A stretch of DNA of 64,000 nt from Owenia fusiformis (Eukaryota > Annelida > Polychaeta > Sabellida > Oweniidae). Shown here piece after piece: positions 1-12,700 of the stretch. The position numbers were made by a program, and so were the translations under genes. The stretch spans positions 19,681,759 to 19,745,758 of the forward strand of contig CAIIXF020000009.1 of NCBI GenBank assembly GCA_903813345.2, given 5' to 3'. How positions within the stretch are numbered: the first letter of the stretch is position 1; each line of letters begins with the position of its first letter. The notes below the pieces were generated by a model, which saw only the letters and a list, made by a program, of their open reading frames with translations, ran no database searches and was not told the origin of the DNA.

Positions 1-76
1 AAATGTGATTGTTTCCATCGGCTGTGGCCGTGTACCACACGCACCATATTCCCAATGCCGTGTACCACACGCACCG

Positions 77-262
77 TATTCCCTAGACTTAGCTGACTGT
101 GATTTCTATCTTTTCCCAACAGTGAAGACAAAATTATGAGGTATCCACTTTGAGGCCAGTAATGAGATCATTCAGGAATTCACACACCACGTCTTTCAGG
201 ACTGGGTGAAAAGGCATAACAAATGCTTACAAAGTACTGGTAACTACTTAGAAATATTATAA
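77..262 (+). pseudogene. mariner/Tc1 transposase C-terminal relic
   Basis: Read in one plus-strand frame, this stretch gives PYSLDLADCDFYLFP, then an in-frame stop, then GIHFEASNEIIQEF and a short tail. This is the usual end of a mariner-type DDD/DDE transposase: the 'P-Y-S-P-D-L-A-P-x-D-[FY]-x-L-F-P' box with the third catalytic acid, followed by 'G..F....E....'. The internal stop and the missing N-terminal two thirds make it a dead relic, and it may be cut by the window edge. The family call is established knowledge; the break is seen directly. Confidence 0.75.
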
Positions 263-1494
263 ATGATGGAAGAATAATGACAGATGCACATTAATGAATA
301 TACTTAATGAAATAATACAACCTAGGCAGTATGTCACATATTCAGCAATGAATACAGTGTCCAAACATCATATAAAATTACTGTTGTTTTTCAAATTTGG
401 TATTTTTTCATATTACTGTTGTTTTTCAAATTTGGTATTTTTTTGAGCTCCACCTTGTCGCGTCACCAGTTACCATGGTAACAAAAATAATAAGATAATG
501 ATGGCATAGAACAATGAAATCTTCGTGAGGTGATCCTATATATTTGGGTTATATTATGTGAAAAAATCAGTAAGAAAGGATAAAAAATGGCAAAAATAGA
601 GCCAACGGTCCAGAAATTCCTGATCACCCCTCGTAAATATAAACATAAATGAAACAAAAAATTACATTTATCAATGCACTATTTATTAAAAGTATACAGA
701 TTTTTCTTTAAACGTTTGAAATACACTTTTTGCCCCGTTGGGCCCAATTGTGAAAGTGTGTTTAATTGGCTAAACCAGTCTGTTATTTTTGTGATTATGA
801 TTTTATAAGTTACATTTCAATAGAAATTGCATTTCATTTTCGATTTCATACATATTGCATATCCGTTCATTTTATGGTTCCACATCTTATTTTGATAGTT
901 TTTGCCAATATGACAATAGATCTTTTAAGATATTGTTCAGTTTCTAATGATTCTTTATGTAATCGGTATGTTCGTAACTTGTTCCCATTTTCTATAATTT
1001 GACGGTACCATCCCCTAATTCATGTTTTAAGGATAGCTTTTCCTGATCAAGAAAACGTTGGGAGAAAATTAAATTTTCCCCTTTGCGTCTGAAATATGTT
1101 AATTATTAATACGGTGATCAAGTTTAATTGACTTTAATAATTTTATTGTGTGAAATTCAAATATTTTCTTATTTAGTTGAATAGACCAAATTTTTGTTTA
1201 TTCTACACATTGGAATCGGCATTTTACATATTATGCACTTAATGTATGTTTTAGTTTACGAAATGTTGTCTCTATTATCTCCCTATATTGTCATGATATA
1301 TACATTAAATACATAGAATGTATGCAATATTTCAAGACAAAATGTTAAGTAGAAACTCTGAAATCGTCTACCTTGATTTGCAGCTTTACTTTTGCAATGA
1401 CCCCATTCCCTATAATGTATGCGTGAACTTATGAAACATAACACATGCAGGACTGAATCCATGGATTTCGACTAGTCACAGTGCATCTAGGTGT
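263..1494. other. AT-rich non-coding stretch
   Basis: I see no exon with family resemblance here. Short open frames exist (for example 766-1002 plus) but they are low-complexity AT-rich readings. A direct duplication of a short T-rich sentence (about 383-402 and 418-437) is the only local structure noted. Exon 2 of the paralogue that begins at 1654 (minus) was looked for in this stretch and not found. Confidence 0.4.
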
Positions 1495-1572
1495 AGCGTA
1501 AAAGTAAACGTCTGAAATATGTCAAGTCTTCAAAATCCAATCAATAAACTACAATATATATGAATTACTTAC

Positions 1573-1654
1573 TTTCACCCGGGCTTTCACCGAACCAATT
1601 AATCATTCCAAAGACTCCACTTAGTCCGACGGTAAAAATGACAACTCTCAACAT
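1573..1654 (-). CDS. orphan signal-peptide exon, paralogue of LU-gene exon 1
   Basis: On the minus strand an ATG at 1654-1652 opens MLRVVIFTVGLSGVFG..., a hydrophobic signal peptide. It is nearly the same as the one that starts the 9781-14261 gene (MLGVVIFTIGLSAVFGAA). The exon closes with a GTAAGT donor at 1572-1567 in phase 1, the same phase as the other gene. Similarity runs from about 1495 (inside the first intron) to about 1735 (5' flank), and a TATAAAAG box lies at the same distance from the ATG. The reading frame is intact and contains a short insert (INWFGESPGE) not seen in the other copy. No following exon was found down to base 1, so the rest lies left of the window or was never duplicated. 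It is either the 5' end of a tandem paralogue or a duplicated exon fragment. Confidence 0.7.
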
Positions 1655-1705
1655 GTTATCCCGATAGTTAGCTAACCGAAGATAACTATGAAACATTCAA
1701 CAATT

Positions 1706-1713
1706 CTTTTATA
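1706..1713 (-). promoter_or_regulatory. TATA box of the orphan exon
   Basis: TATAAAAG on the minus strand, its far base 59 nt upstream of the ATG at 1654. This is exactly the spacing seen for the box in front of the 14261 start codon. Confidence 0.65.
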
Positions 1714-2659
1714 CGCTAGTGCCCTGTCATTCTACATTTTTGGCCCACCCTGTAATTGCATGTAACGGGACTAATGTCACGTTATACTGACATAACAATT
1801 AAAGTTAAACTAACCTACACGTTTACAAAATCATGGAAAACGTATAACCCGATTGTGATTAATTTTCGAATAGTTATGGAGTTGTGGGTGAGTATGACAT
1901 CCATTAATAAATTTACTTTTGGTACTTCATCCAACTATTCATTTCATCTCATTCCATATAGCAATTGTTTATTTCTACTTCTTCAGACTATTGCCCCGAG
2001 CAACATTTTTAAGCGCAATAACCAACACGGGGGATAGTCGTCACGTGACCTTCGCGGTTGATGTTATTCCATGAAGATCGTTTTTCTGGCTTATCGAAAA
2101 ATATTTACACATTGATCGAATAACATCAACATCAACTGGCAGTAGAATAAAAAGTCGAATTCTGTAATTGTATTTTTCAACGGTCTACACGACGAGAACT
2201 GAAACAAAGTATCATTGAAGAGATTCAGAACTCGAGCGACGAAGACAAACTATGAAGGACGCGTGCAGTACTAAATGGGAACTGCAATCATGCCAATGGG
2301 CTAAAACTGAAAGCAGAGAAATTTGGTATACATACTGCAAAGATATTTTCGAACGTCTATATACACCGACAAGGGATATTTAAAGTGCAGAACCGACTGG
2401 AATTTAATTAATACCCCACCGATTCGAACAGTTCAGTGCCATTAATGATATTCTATGAACGCTCCGGTTACACAAAGGCCTAACACTGAGGCCCAGGAAT
2501 ACGTTAAAATGTTTAAAAAGTCCGCTAGTGTACTGAATTGTTATTTTACTTACATGTATAAGAATAAGACTGATTTTTATAAGTTTAATGGATAAGAATA
2601 AGAATATTTTTTTATTAATGGCAGTATACCCGGGCCTCAGGCCTGACACAACTAAATGC

Positions 2660-3996
2660 TATAGATACGACGTCAGATACTGTACATCACGGCGTAACAT
2701 TGTAATTGTTCATTTTACCGACAAAATGCAAAGATTTACGCGATAAATATGCGCAATGCTCCTCCAAGTAATTGCAGGAGTTTTAATATTCGTGGAATCT
2801 TCTTAAAAACTTCAAGTTTTGTTCAGATTAATGTGGTCTTCAATAACATTCTATATTCAAAAAGGTTGTATCACGATATACAGAATTAGAATCACCAGAA
2901 AGTAGACATTTCAAACCCTACCAGTTTTCTTCTTTGTCGCGCTTTTCGGCCCCGCGCTCTCGTTGTCGCACCGTCTTTCTAGACACTTTCAAAGTGCCCC
3001 TTGTCATATTCAACTGATATACACAGACGGGGAGATATTAAGGATTGTTAAATGCATTATTTGTAATTTATTTTAAGTCGAATATTTAGTTTTATTTATT
3101 TAAAGCAATGAATAATAAAGGAGAACATATAATACGCTAACGGCGTAACGTCTTATTTTGTAAAGGCTTCACTTGGGGTTGCGGTAATAAAATGATGTCT
3201 ATCTCAATATACACTGGTTCAAATTAAATGAAATTAATTGTATGTAGTAAGGGGTATATCTAAAAGAACATGCTGAAACATTGAAAAGTTTTGAATGTTT
3301 ATCCCTTAATTAGAAATATTTGAACTCAAAAAATGAAACGTAATTTTGTGAATTTCTCACATGGCTTCACTTCATATTTCTTTCAATTTATGCTTCTTAC
3401 AGACTGAATTTTAATCGAAATGATATAGTTTTTTGATAGAAATATAGAATATGATATGCCTTTCAGGAATCAAAAAATAATAATTCACCTTTCAAACGAT
3501 TTAATGTTTAATTGATCAAAATATATATCTTGTTGGTACGAAATTCTGCCTGTCCACACTTTTTTTGCATAAATATAAGCGTTAAGTTTGCATTGTTATA
3601 TTATGACGTCATCACACAGAATCTGTTTGTCTTTTTCAAAATGGTGAATTTAAATATTGTGAAAATTTGAGAAAGATCCGTAAAGAAATGAAAAAGTTAT
3701 CTTCATTTTTCATTTAAAATTAAAATCATTTTTCTTCAAAATGTTACAGTCCACACCCGGTTTTAGCATAGAAAGTCGCATAATACGGCTTGCGTGATTC
3801 TCATTTAAAAAGTCCCAAATCAGTTATTTGGAATTCTGATAGGCAAAATATTTCATGGACATACGTGTTCAGCTGATGTCGAAAAATTGTAGAAAAATAT
3901 GATTTTGCTGTCGAGATATTGCGGTTTTAAAAGTAAGTACGCATGTAAAAATGCAGTAAAATGCCGCGATGTACAGTATCTGACGTCGTATCTATA
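2660..3996. mobile_element. 1.3-kb element with ~34-bp terminal inverted repeats
   Basis: The arm at 2660-2693 (TATAGATACGACGTCAGATA...) returns inverted at 3963-3996, nearly perfectly matched. The interior of about 1.27 kb is AT-rich and shows no transposase. A clear target-site duplication was not identified, so the superfamily is unassigned. It looks like a non-autonomous DNA transposon. Confidence 0.65.
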
Positions 3997-4002
3997 ACAT
4001 GC

Positions 4003-6360
4003 GTAGTCCCATCTAAATGATTTGTCTTTCAAAGAAAACTAGGATTTGTGGACATGTTTTGCTATCGTGCCATCATACCCCAGTATGTCCTCTGTCAGTC
4101 AAAAAAGTTTGAACCAAAACTCCCCGCGAAAATCAAAAGATCTCACCTGTTGAATACGCCATCTATAGAAAATGTCAAAAATTGTCACTCTGATTTTGAC
4201 AGATGGAGGCAGGTCAAAAAAGTCAAATTTCTTAAAGAAAATGCACCTCAATCACATCAAATCATGTGTTAGAGTTGGTCCATACATACACTTTTTCATT
4301 CATTTACTAGTAATTACCAAAATCCAACCACCGGTGATGCTAATATAATGACAACAATTGGACTATATTCTTGTTTTTTAAATATCTATTTGTCTTCCCA
4401 CTCGGCAGAAGGATTAACAAGTTGTGTGTCCCCAAAGGGATGATTTGATAGCAACGGAAACACAGCCAAGAGAGGGCATCTAGGGCAGCATGCAGCGAAG
4501 GTAATTGGCGCATAAGATACAAGTGATGTCTTTTGAAAACACTTTTTACGAGCAACGCATTTAAAGTTGTACGAAAACCATTGTCAATCTCTCATTAGCT
4601 TGTGCTTAGCACAAATAATAAGTTAAACTCTTTTCTTATTTTGACTACACAGCAAGTGATATTCCCGCACAAAACACGATTCATTTAAAGAAGAAACTGT
4701 CAACCTCTGAAATGTTGTTATTTTCGCTGACTACTAGAATAGTATTTGGACGGCGCAATGAAAAAACCATTGCTGTTTACCAAACTTTATCAACAGGAGA
4801 TCCAAGTCATTTCCATTGTTCTTTCCATTCTCAAAATTCATTTCGTTTTTTCGTTCGTTGCGTACCTTCACTTCTTCTCTGACGTTGTTAAAATAGTTCT
4901 AAAATTCCCAGGGCTCGATCTTAGAAAGCTTCAGAAATTAGTACGATCTGTAATACTTTATCAACAACACCGAAACTGTGATATAACATATATTATAACG
5001 TTTACAAATGATTTTACTATCGAAATTGGTAATATACGTTGTATTTGATGTGTTTTTAGGTAAAAATCTCCGCGGAGCAACAAATTGTAAAATGTCAAGA
5101 TCGATAATCACTGGGATCAACATTACTACACGTTTTCAAGATGGCGGTGTCAAAATTTTCTGAAAACCCTCCAAATAATATTAAGTTAATTTTTCTGGCG
5201 AGTTCACCAATATCATAACTTGTTATCTAGTAACAAGATAGAGAAATATGTAAGAAATTCAATTTTATCGATTAAAACATCACATCGACATGTGGTATTC
5301 GTTTACGAATATGGGGATGACGTCACTTCAAAACGAACTGCATAGCAACGGTGTTAATAAACAATTTCTGACCTTGCAAATTCCTTTAGTATTCGTTTTT
5401 AACAGTTTGTTACGAATTACTAATACTTTTCTTATGAATGAACTCTTACTACATTAGAAATAAACATTTTATAAAACATAACGAATAAAATCAGTAGCAA
5501 ACGCAAAGAAATATATTTTTTGAAGCAGGTCAAAATATTTAGAAGGGTACATTTCGCGGTTATGCATGAGGTAAGGCACAGGAGGTACGGATTGCACTGG
5601 ACGAAAGTCTCGGAGATTGTGTTCTATCGACAAAATCGGGTAGTAATCTACGGTGATCAGTCCATTTAAATTTCACGCTTTTGAACGTCATAGTGTATAC
5701 ATTCAATTCTAATCGATCATAGTACCACCCAGCTACGGATGCTAACGTGTTGACATACTTTTCATAAAAATGCAGAAATGTGTATTGACTTATGTAACAC
5801 TATGCTAGAAACTCTTTTGGAGCAAACCCAAATGCGTACTTTTGGCATCATCGTCGGATCCATAAAATTACGATCCAGTTCATTATAATGAGGTCGGAAA
5901 TTACAGACTCTACCAGTCATACCGCATGGTTTTGATTCATGGGAAAAATATACTCAGTACAGTACAGTGAATATCTTATAGCAGTGTCTAGCAAGTAACA
6001 GCATGTATGTTTTGTTCATAGTCCGTTATAATTAGTTATCCATTAATTTGAGTATTTGACATCTTATTCTTTATATCAGACTGAATATTAAAACACGTCA
6101 TTGGCATGCAATTGCATTTTGATATTTAAATTCAAATGTCTACCCAAAATACTTGTTTTTATAGCATATATCTTAACGTTGTCACAGTTGATGTCATTTC
6201 AGCTACTCAAATCAACTATTTGCGGTGGCCGCACTTCAATAAAAGATAACTTATCCTATGCTTGCGGAGTATTTACCTGGTTTAGATTCCTGCAATTCGT
6301 TTATTTATTAAAATGTAAGGCTGTAATTTTAATGGTGGCCTACCTAGTTGCCAATTTCCT
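4003..6360. other. non-coding stretch, no gene recognised
   Basis: Only short open frames without family resemblance occur. Part of it (about 5150-5280) resembles 17745-17870, both containing 'aagata.agaaatatgt' and 'attaaaacat', so it holds a diverged dispersed repeat. Nothing else can be supported. Confidence 0.35.
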
Positions 6361-6361
6361 A

Positions 6362-6501
6362 TGCCTTGGTCACATTTGCCCCGATTTTCACTACAGCGCC
6401 CGGCCGATTGAGTATTTTGTTCAAAATTGAATACAATATTGAACAAAACACTCAATTGGCCGGGCGCCGGCCGATGGATCGGAGCAAATGTGACCCAGGC
6501 A
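6362..6501. repeat. hairpin MITE, copy 1 (140 bp)
   Basis: Nearly the whole unit is one palindrome. It opens TGCCTTGGTCACATTTGC, turns near 6430-6440, and closes GCAAATGTGACCCAGGCA. It is the same element as 9214-9353. This copy is more diverged in its left arm, and its flanks (CTA / TCA) no longer show a clean target duplication. Confidence 0.8.
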
Positions 6502-6949
6502 TCAATTATTGGCAGGTACCTTAGAGTTTCTTCTACCCGGGGTTTGCCCATGGTATATTGATAGTAAAAATGGGTTTATGGTATTGACACAGTAGCATCA
6601 CGGAATATTGATTTCGATGTGCTTATTCTATAATTTAGTTGCACAATTTTTTGTTTGTTCCTCTATATTTTGCAGCACAATGGTAAATTTATGCAAGCGG
6701 CCAAGAGGTACACATGCGAGAGGCCCGGGAAAAAAGTTCTCTAAACGAGAAAGTTATCTAAAAGCGATTTTTTGAGAACATTTGACTCAATTGATCGTAC
6801 TATTTTGCTTGATGAACTTTCAAACTATGAAATCAACTGTGGAATAGCGGTAACATAGTTATATGACAAAACACCAAGACAGTGTCTCAATCATCGTTCA
6901 TTATTAATCATGGTGTTATCCAGGGATCTGCTTCTTGTTATATTATTTT

Positions 6950-9212
6950 TCTATCAAACACCTGCATAAATCAAGTATTTTATTGAATTTGTCACTATTG
7001 GTGATGACACATATCTATTTTAATCATACAAAACGTTGATATCTATAAATATACAAAACTTGCATAAATATATACATTATCTGATACGTTATTTTTGTAT
7101 ATTTTAACGTTATCCTATTCATTTACATTGAAAACATGGGTCCCAGTGCTATCATTTTTACTTTTTAAGGTATGTTAGAAATTCGATATTTCAACAATGA
7201 CAGCCCTAGTTTGCATTATATACAGTGTGTCTAAAAAAATGTTACTCTTACAAAAAGTTCAATATCTTTCATAATTTTGACTTTTCCCCTAAAATATACT
7301 TACGGGATACCAAAAGACAAATCTTTCTCGAATAATTTGACCATCAGATTCAAAATCTGTCCTTGATTGGCTCCAAAGGACATCTTTTAGTGTCCCATGG
7401 TAAAATCTGACTTGCGCCAACTTCTAAGTGATTGAATGGACCAAACGACAAAGAGGAACAGCTTCTTTAACATTTAACTTTCTTCTGAGTAGAAGCTTGA
7501 CCTTTAACTGAGTCATTCTGCAATTTTCCTATTTGTCTTACATATTATCATTGGGTCTATCCACATAAACATGTGCCCCCCTCAACATGTTCTCCAAAGC
7601 AAATCTGAGGTACCCTTGCCCATGTGCTCATGCATTGTACGAGCATCACATCACATCACATCGTAATATCACACTGATTCCATCAATTATTTTGCAGAAG
7701 TCCATTTAGGTCAATTTGTGATGCTATAAAGCGCTTTAAGAGGCCCTTCAAAAAAATCAAGGGTGTAAAGCGGAATGACCCTGGGGGCCAATCCATTGGG
7801 TAATTCAAAGCTATCTTCTGATTTCCAAAGAGTTCTACCAAAATATCTGCCACAGGCCTTTGCTCCATCCTGTTGCCATCATACACAACAAAATTGAACA
7901 CTATGACAATGAAATATTGTATTTCTATCCAGGAAAGAAACAACTGGATCATTGATCATATCAAGATATCACTGTCCACAGCATTCACACCAAAAAAAGA
8001 ATTGATCACCACATGTCCAACCACTGAGAAGTGGCGCAAATCAGATTTCACACGCGTCTTTAAAATCTGTCATGTGAAGCCAATCATGGATGGATTTTGA
8101 ATCTGATGGTGTGGTTTTATTCGAGAAAGATTGGTATTTTGGTACCTAAGGATATTTTAGGGGAAAAGTCAATTTCATGAAAGATATTGAACTTTTTGTA
8201 AGTGTAATATTTTTTGAGACACACTGTAGTTTTCACCCAAAGTTATTGTGTCAACCAAATTAAACTACTAAGAATTTAAGGAAACCACCAATTAGTCAGT
8301 ACATTCCCTTGTACTGCAAGCTTGATTATTAACAAAATATTTTGAATAAATGTGAAATGCCGATTATAAAATATGCTAATTTGCATATATGTACGATATC
8401 TAATAAGTTATCATTGTATCTTTTAACATTATCTTATATTATCTTTTGACCCTGAAAACATGGGATGTGGCACAACAATTGTGGTGTTATCATTCTTACT
8501 TTTTAAGATTATGGAAGATATTCAATATTTCAATAATGGTCACCAAAATTTCCATAATTAAATAATTTTCTTCTGAAGTTATTTTCGGCAACCAAAATAA
8601 ATCACTAAGGAAACCCTCAATTAGTCAATACTTTCAATTGCACTGCAAGCCTGACAAATAAGATATTTTTAATGAATGCGGTATTTCAATTATAAAATGT
8701 GCTAATTTGCATATATTCATATATATATAATGAATTATTCTTGTACCTTTTGCATTATCTCATTAATTGACAATGATTGTGATGCTATCATTAGTACTTT
8801 TTAAATTATGTAAGAAATTGATCAATAATGGCCGCCCTAATTTGCATATATAATTTCCCCCTAAATTAGTAATTTTTGGCAACCCAATTAAATCAATAAG
8901 GAAACCCTTAATTAGTTCATTAGTCCGTAATTTTCATTGTAATGAAAGCTTGAAACAGAAAATTTGGAATAAATGCGATATTTCAATCATAAAATATGCT
9001 TAGTTGCAATTATGTACAATATCTAATAAGCTCTTCTTGTATATTTTAACAGTATCTTATTCATCAACCCTGAAAACACGAACCTAGACAAAGTAATTAT
9101 GCTGCTATCATTCTTACTTTTCAAGATATCGAAAACAATCAACTTCAATAATGGCCTCGCTAATTAGCCTATATTATTTTCCCCCGAACTAACTTTTTGT
9201 CCAACCCAGCTA
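6950..9212. repeat. about four diverged ~300-320 bp tandem repeat units
   Basis: A sentence containing 'cctgaaaaca', 'gctatcattcttactttt', 'aataatgg', 'ggaaaccc..aattagtca' and 'ataaaatatgct' recurs at about 300-320 bp spacing (for example 'ctaatttgcatat' at about 8378 and 8699, with a weaker match near 8997). The first unit is split by the Tc1-like element 7223-8226; removing that element restores the period (about 319 bp). No coding potential is seen. Confidence 0.65.
7223..8226 (-). mobile_element. degenerate Tc1/mariner element
   Basis: The 1004-bp unit starts CAGTGTGTCTAAAAAAATG and ends with its inverse (...GACACACTG). The inverted arms are about 140 bp and the unit is flanked by TA on both sides (7221-7222 and 8227-8228), the target duplication of Tc1/mariner. 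The minus frame at 7683-7952 includes WPPGSFRFTPLIFLKGLLK. This matches the 'WPPRSPDLTPLDFFLWGYLK' block around the last catalytic acid, with the acid lost. The element is too short for a full transposase and its frames are broken, so it is non-autonomous or dead. It sits inside an older ~320-bp tandem repeat. Confidence 0.85.
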
Positions 9213-9213
9213 A

Positions 9214-9353
9214 TGCCTGGGTCACATTTGCTCCGATTCATCGGCTGGCGCCCGGCCGATTGAGTGTTTTGTTCAAAATTGTATACAGTTTTGACCAGAA
9301 TACTCAATCGGCCAGGTGCCGGACGATGAATCGGAGCAAATGTGACCCAGGCA
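9214..9353. repeat. hairpin MITE, copy 2 (140 bp, TAA duplication)
   Basis: A palindrome with termini TGCCTGGGTCACATTTGCTC and its inverse, flanked by TAA at 9211-9213 and 9354-9356. A 3-bp TWA duplication is typical of the PIF/Harbinger superfamily, so this is probably a Harbinger-type MITE. It is the better preserved of the two copies in the window. Confidence 0.8.
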
Positions 9354-9696
9354 TAAATCTCTTCAGGAAACCCTTATCATCATAAATTAACCAAAAAACA
9401 TCGTGTTTTTAACAATTCAAAGGTTCACTATAGGAATTGTGGTCGTTACACAATTATGAAGTCATGAATGCACATAGTCCATTGAACAACATGGGGGATT
9501 TTATAATATCCCCCTCACTCCTCGAAAGTGGAAATCTAGACATTGGGCTCATATTTTGAGATTAATCTGATTTCGGGCATGCTAGGTAAATTAAAAATCG
9601 ACAAAGAAATCTTGTGATAAGCATGACCTCTACTGGTCCAACCAAATTTTGAACATCTTTCAACAAAATGATTCTTAATTAGGCAGAGTAATACCA

Positions 9697-9702
9697 TTTA
9701 TT
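9697..9702 (-). terminator. poly(A) signal AATAAA of the LU gene
   Basis: AATAAA on the minus strand about 80 nt after the stop codon at 9781, a normal distance for the 3' end of the 9781-14261 gene. Confidence 0.55.
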
Positions 9703-9780
9703 GCAGATTATTAACAATACAATGTGTTTGTCTACAGCGTTCTCTTTCGTCCATAGTTCTTTAAAGCCTAGCATAAATCA

Positions 9781-12700
9781 TTATGGATATCGATTAACTG
9801 CGACTGGTCGTTTGTAAGTTGGACGAGGTTGTTTGTATGGTACACCATAGACTGGTTCTTCGTATGTGGGAGCGACATATACTTGTTTCTTTGGTTTATA
9901 AACTGGTTTCTTGTAAGTAGGGGGAGGGTAGGCTGGTTTTACGTAGTTTTGTTGGTGTTTCACATAGGCCGCTTTGCTACAAACCTTTGTGTAGTCGTCG
10001 AAAGCTGTCCCTGAAACAAAACGTAGATTTGACGATTAAAGTCTATGCTAGCCGTATGACTTAGTATACCGCTACTTGTCAAGGGAATTTTGACTTATAG
10101 ATCACAAGCTAGTCTGTGGGGCCAATGAACGTGAGAAAATACCTCTTGGGTATATCCCGTTATGGTCGTAATGAACCCATGTAATCATGGAATGATTACC
10201 AGGAACACTTCCTTGGAGGAGCCTTGTGTTTGTCCTTCAAATGTCTTGTTCATTCTATAGTGTGTCATTTCAGTTTTAACCAGATTTATATGGAGTTGTT
10301 GATTTTCTTTCTCAGAGATATTTCTTTTTCTTTTTGACGTTTCGTAGGATGTCCATCCCACTTCTTCAGAAATAAAATTAGAAGTGGGATGGACATCCTA
10401 CGAAACGTCAAAAATAAAAATAAAATATCTCTGAGAAAGAAAATCAACAACTTTGTACATTACTACCAGAGAGATGAACATTCATAGAAATAATTATTTA
10501 CATTTCAAGAGGTTGATTACACGACCATTGACCAATAATTAAGTATTCCAGCTAATGTAACAGCGAACAAGTTGAACAGAGAATTCTTCTTCCTTTCCCT
10601 GCAATATGATTGTATTATTTATTTGTAATCATAGGTTTTGTTTTTAATATTGGGCTATACGTAAAACACTTACCATATGGGCAATTCAAATAGAAAGGTT
10701 TGCAACATATACAAGGCTTGGTCTTGCCGGTGTATGGATCAGTCTTATAGTCACAGCCACACTGGATGAAACCATTTTTGTTGTAACTGTCAGGAAACAG
10801 GCCACTTGGATTGTAATCGCATTTTGAGTCGCATGGATCTAAAAAGAGATGTGGACATTTTATGTATATTACTAGTAGTTATAAGTACAGCTTACTCGTT
10901 CATATAAGTTACAGATCCATATCTCATAATATATAATGATAAGGAGAGTTTGTAGTTTATAAAATTTTAACGTTTTTTAAAGTTTTAAATACACTTGTTC
11001 TTTATGGAGCTTTTTTCTGTCTCAGAATCTGATAAAGATCAACCGTGCGACAAGTCAAATCAGATGATGTGATACTGAACCTAACACTAAAATGTAGCAA
11101 AGCGAGAGACACGATAAGTAATTTATTCTTTCGAGGTCGCAAGCGATAAATTCAAATATGAAACGCGGTTGAGGTTTGTGAAATTTTTGGAAAAAAGTCA
11201 AATACAGATAGTAATAATGGTTTTTGATGGATTGGATTATTGTCTGGGAGTACGTAATTAATGGGTTGAATTTGCCATAGGCATCTAGTTCAAAACATAG
11301 CATTACTTTATGCATGCTCATCATATGACATAAATTAATTTTTGTGCTTATCATTAAGCGTACCTCAAATCTGCATTCATCTCATTAGGTTCAGTGATGC
11401 CTTTAAAGAGACAATCAGATCTAGCGGGCTGGCAAACAAAAAATTGTTTCAATTTTAGAATATTTCTGACTCATGTCATTCTTTGTCATGTCTATTTTCT
11501 AAAAATACCCAAATGTGCACACTTTATTTCAGGAAAACTAAAAATAAAAGATCTTTACAATAATGTATTATTTTTCTATAAGAATGGTTACCATTCTTAT
11601 TATTTGGGAGAATTTAAACATTTCCCCCACTTTTGCACTTTGAATCCAAAATAACTTCACCAATTTATAACACGTTGTGAATCTTTTCGGAGATATTGTA
11701 TTTGATATTGTAAGGAATAGTTTGGTAGGTCAATTGTACATATTGCTTGTAACTTTGTCGCCCCTATAGATCTGATTCTGCCTTTAAAAAACTATGTGTT
11801 TTCAAATGACTATTTTTGATTGCTATAGTGACACCGTCCATCCTGCAACGAATCCGGATTTGCGCATTGTTTTATTCTATTGCGATGTATAATTCATATT
11901 TATGATAAAAACATAAAGCATCACCCTTTTCTTCCAAATAGGGAGTTACTATAGCTCAATAAAGCTGAATAAATAGATGCCAGCGCACTTGCTTTTAGTT
12001 GTTTTGATTGGGCTGCCATAGGCGACATTGGTAAAAACTTGCAATAGTAACTTATATGTAATTTCATGATTAATCAAAAAGTTTGGCTGAATTTGTCTAA
12101 ACTCGAATGGCAAACTATGGGATCACCCTGTCAATGTACAATTTGTAGTTTTTAAAGAATTCTAACATTGTATCAATGGAGATTTGGTCAACACTTTTTT
12201 AGAAAAGTTACAAAGTCATAAAAATGATTTAAATAATATAACTGTATAAATCAAAATTACATTTTTTCATGGAACATTTTTCACTGTACCTATTAAAAAA
12301 GGAAAGGTAAGTCATTTAGGGTCTGATATGCAAATCTTAAAATTCAACTAAAAGAGAATTAGCAGGATATCAAAACTTCATAGAAACTTATTTTTCAGAA
12401 TGCTACTAAATCTCAGCTAAACAGTCACAACACAATTGTATTCTTTAATTCGTGTTCACTTTTTTTGCTATCTCTTCTACAAACCATTGTTCAAAATCTA
12501 GAAACCTCGCGTAGTTGGATTTCATTCGATTTTTAATTGGCTCTGAATGATCCCTAGTTTGTTTATGAAAAGTTTAAATTTCTACTTTCAGCTTATATTT
12601 CCCCGTTTCGTTGATGAATAGGGCCAAGAGTATGTATACTTACTGTAAGCAGCTTGTTTGTATTTTGGCTTGTACCCACAGACTCCATAATCACCCAACT

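Noticed and set aside
6101-6551. Frames of ~90-109 aa around the 6362-6501 hairpin
   Set aside because: They run through a non-coding MITE and lack any family motif.
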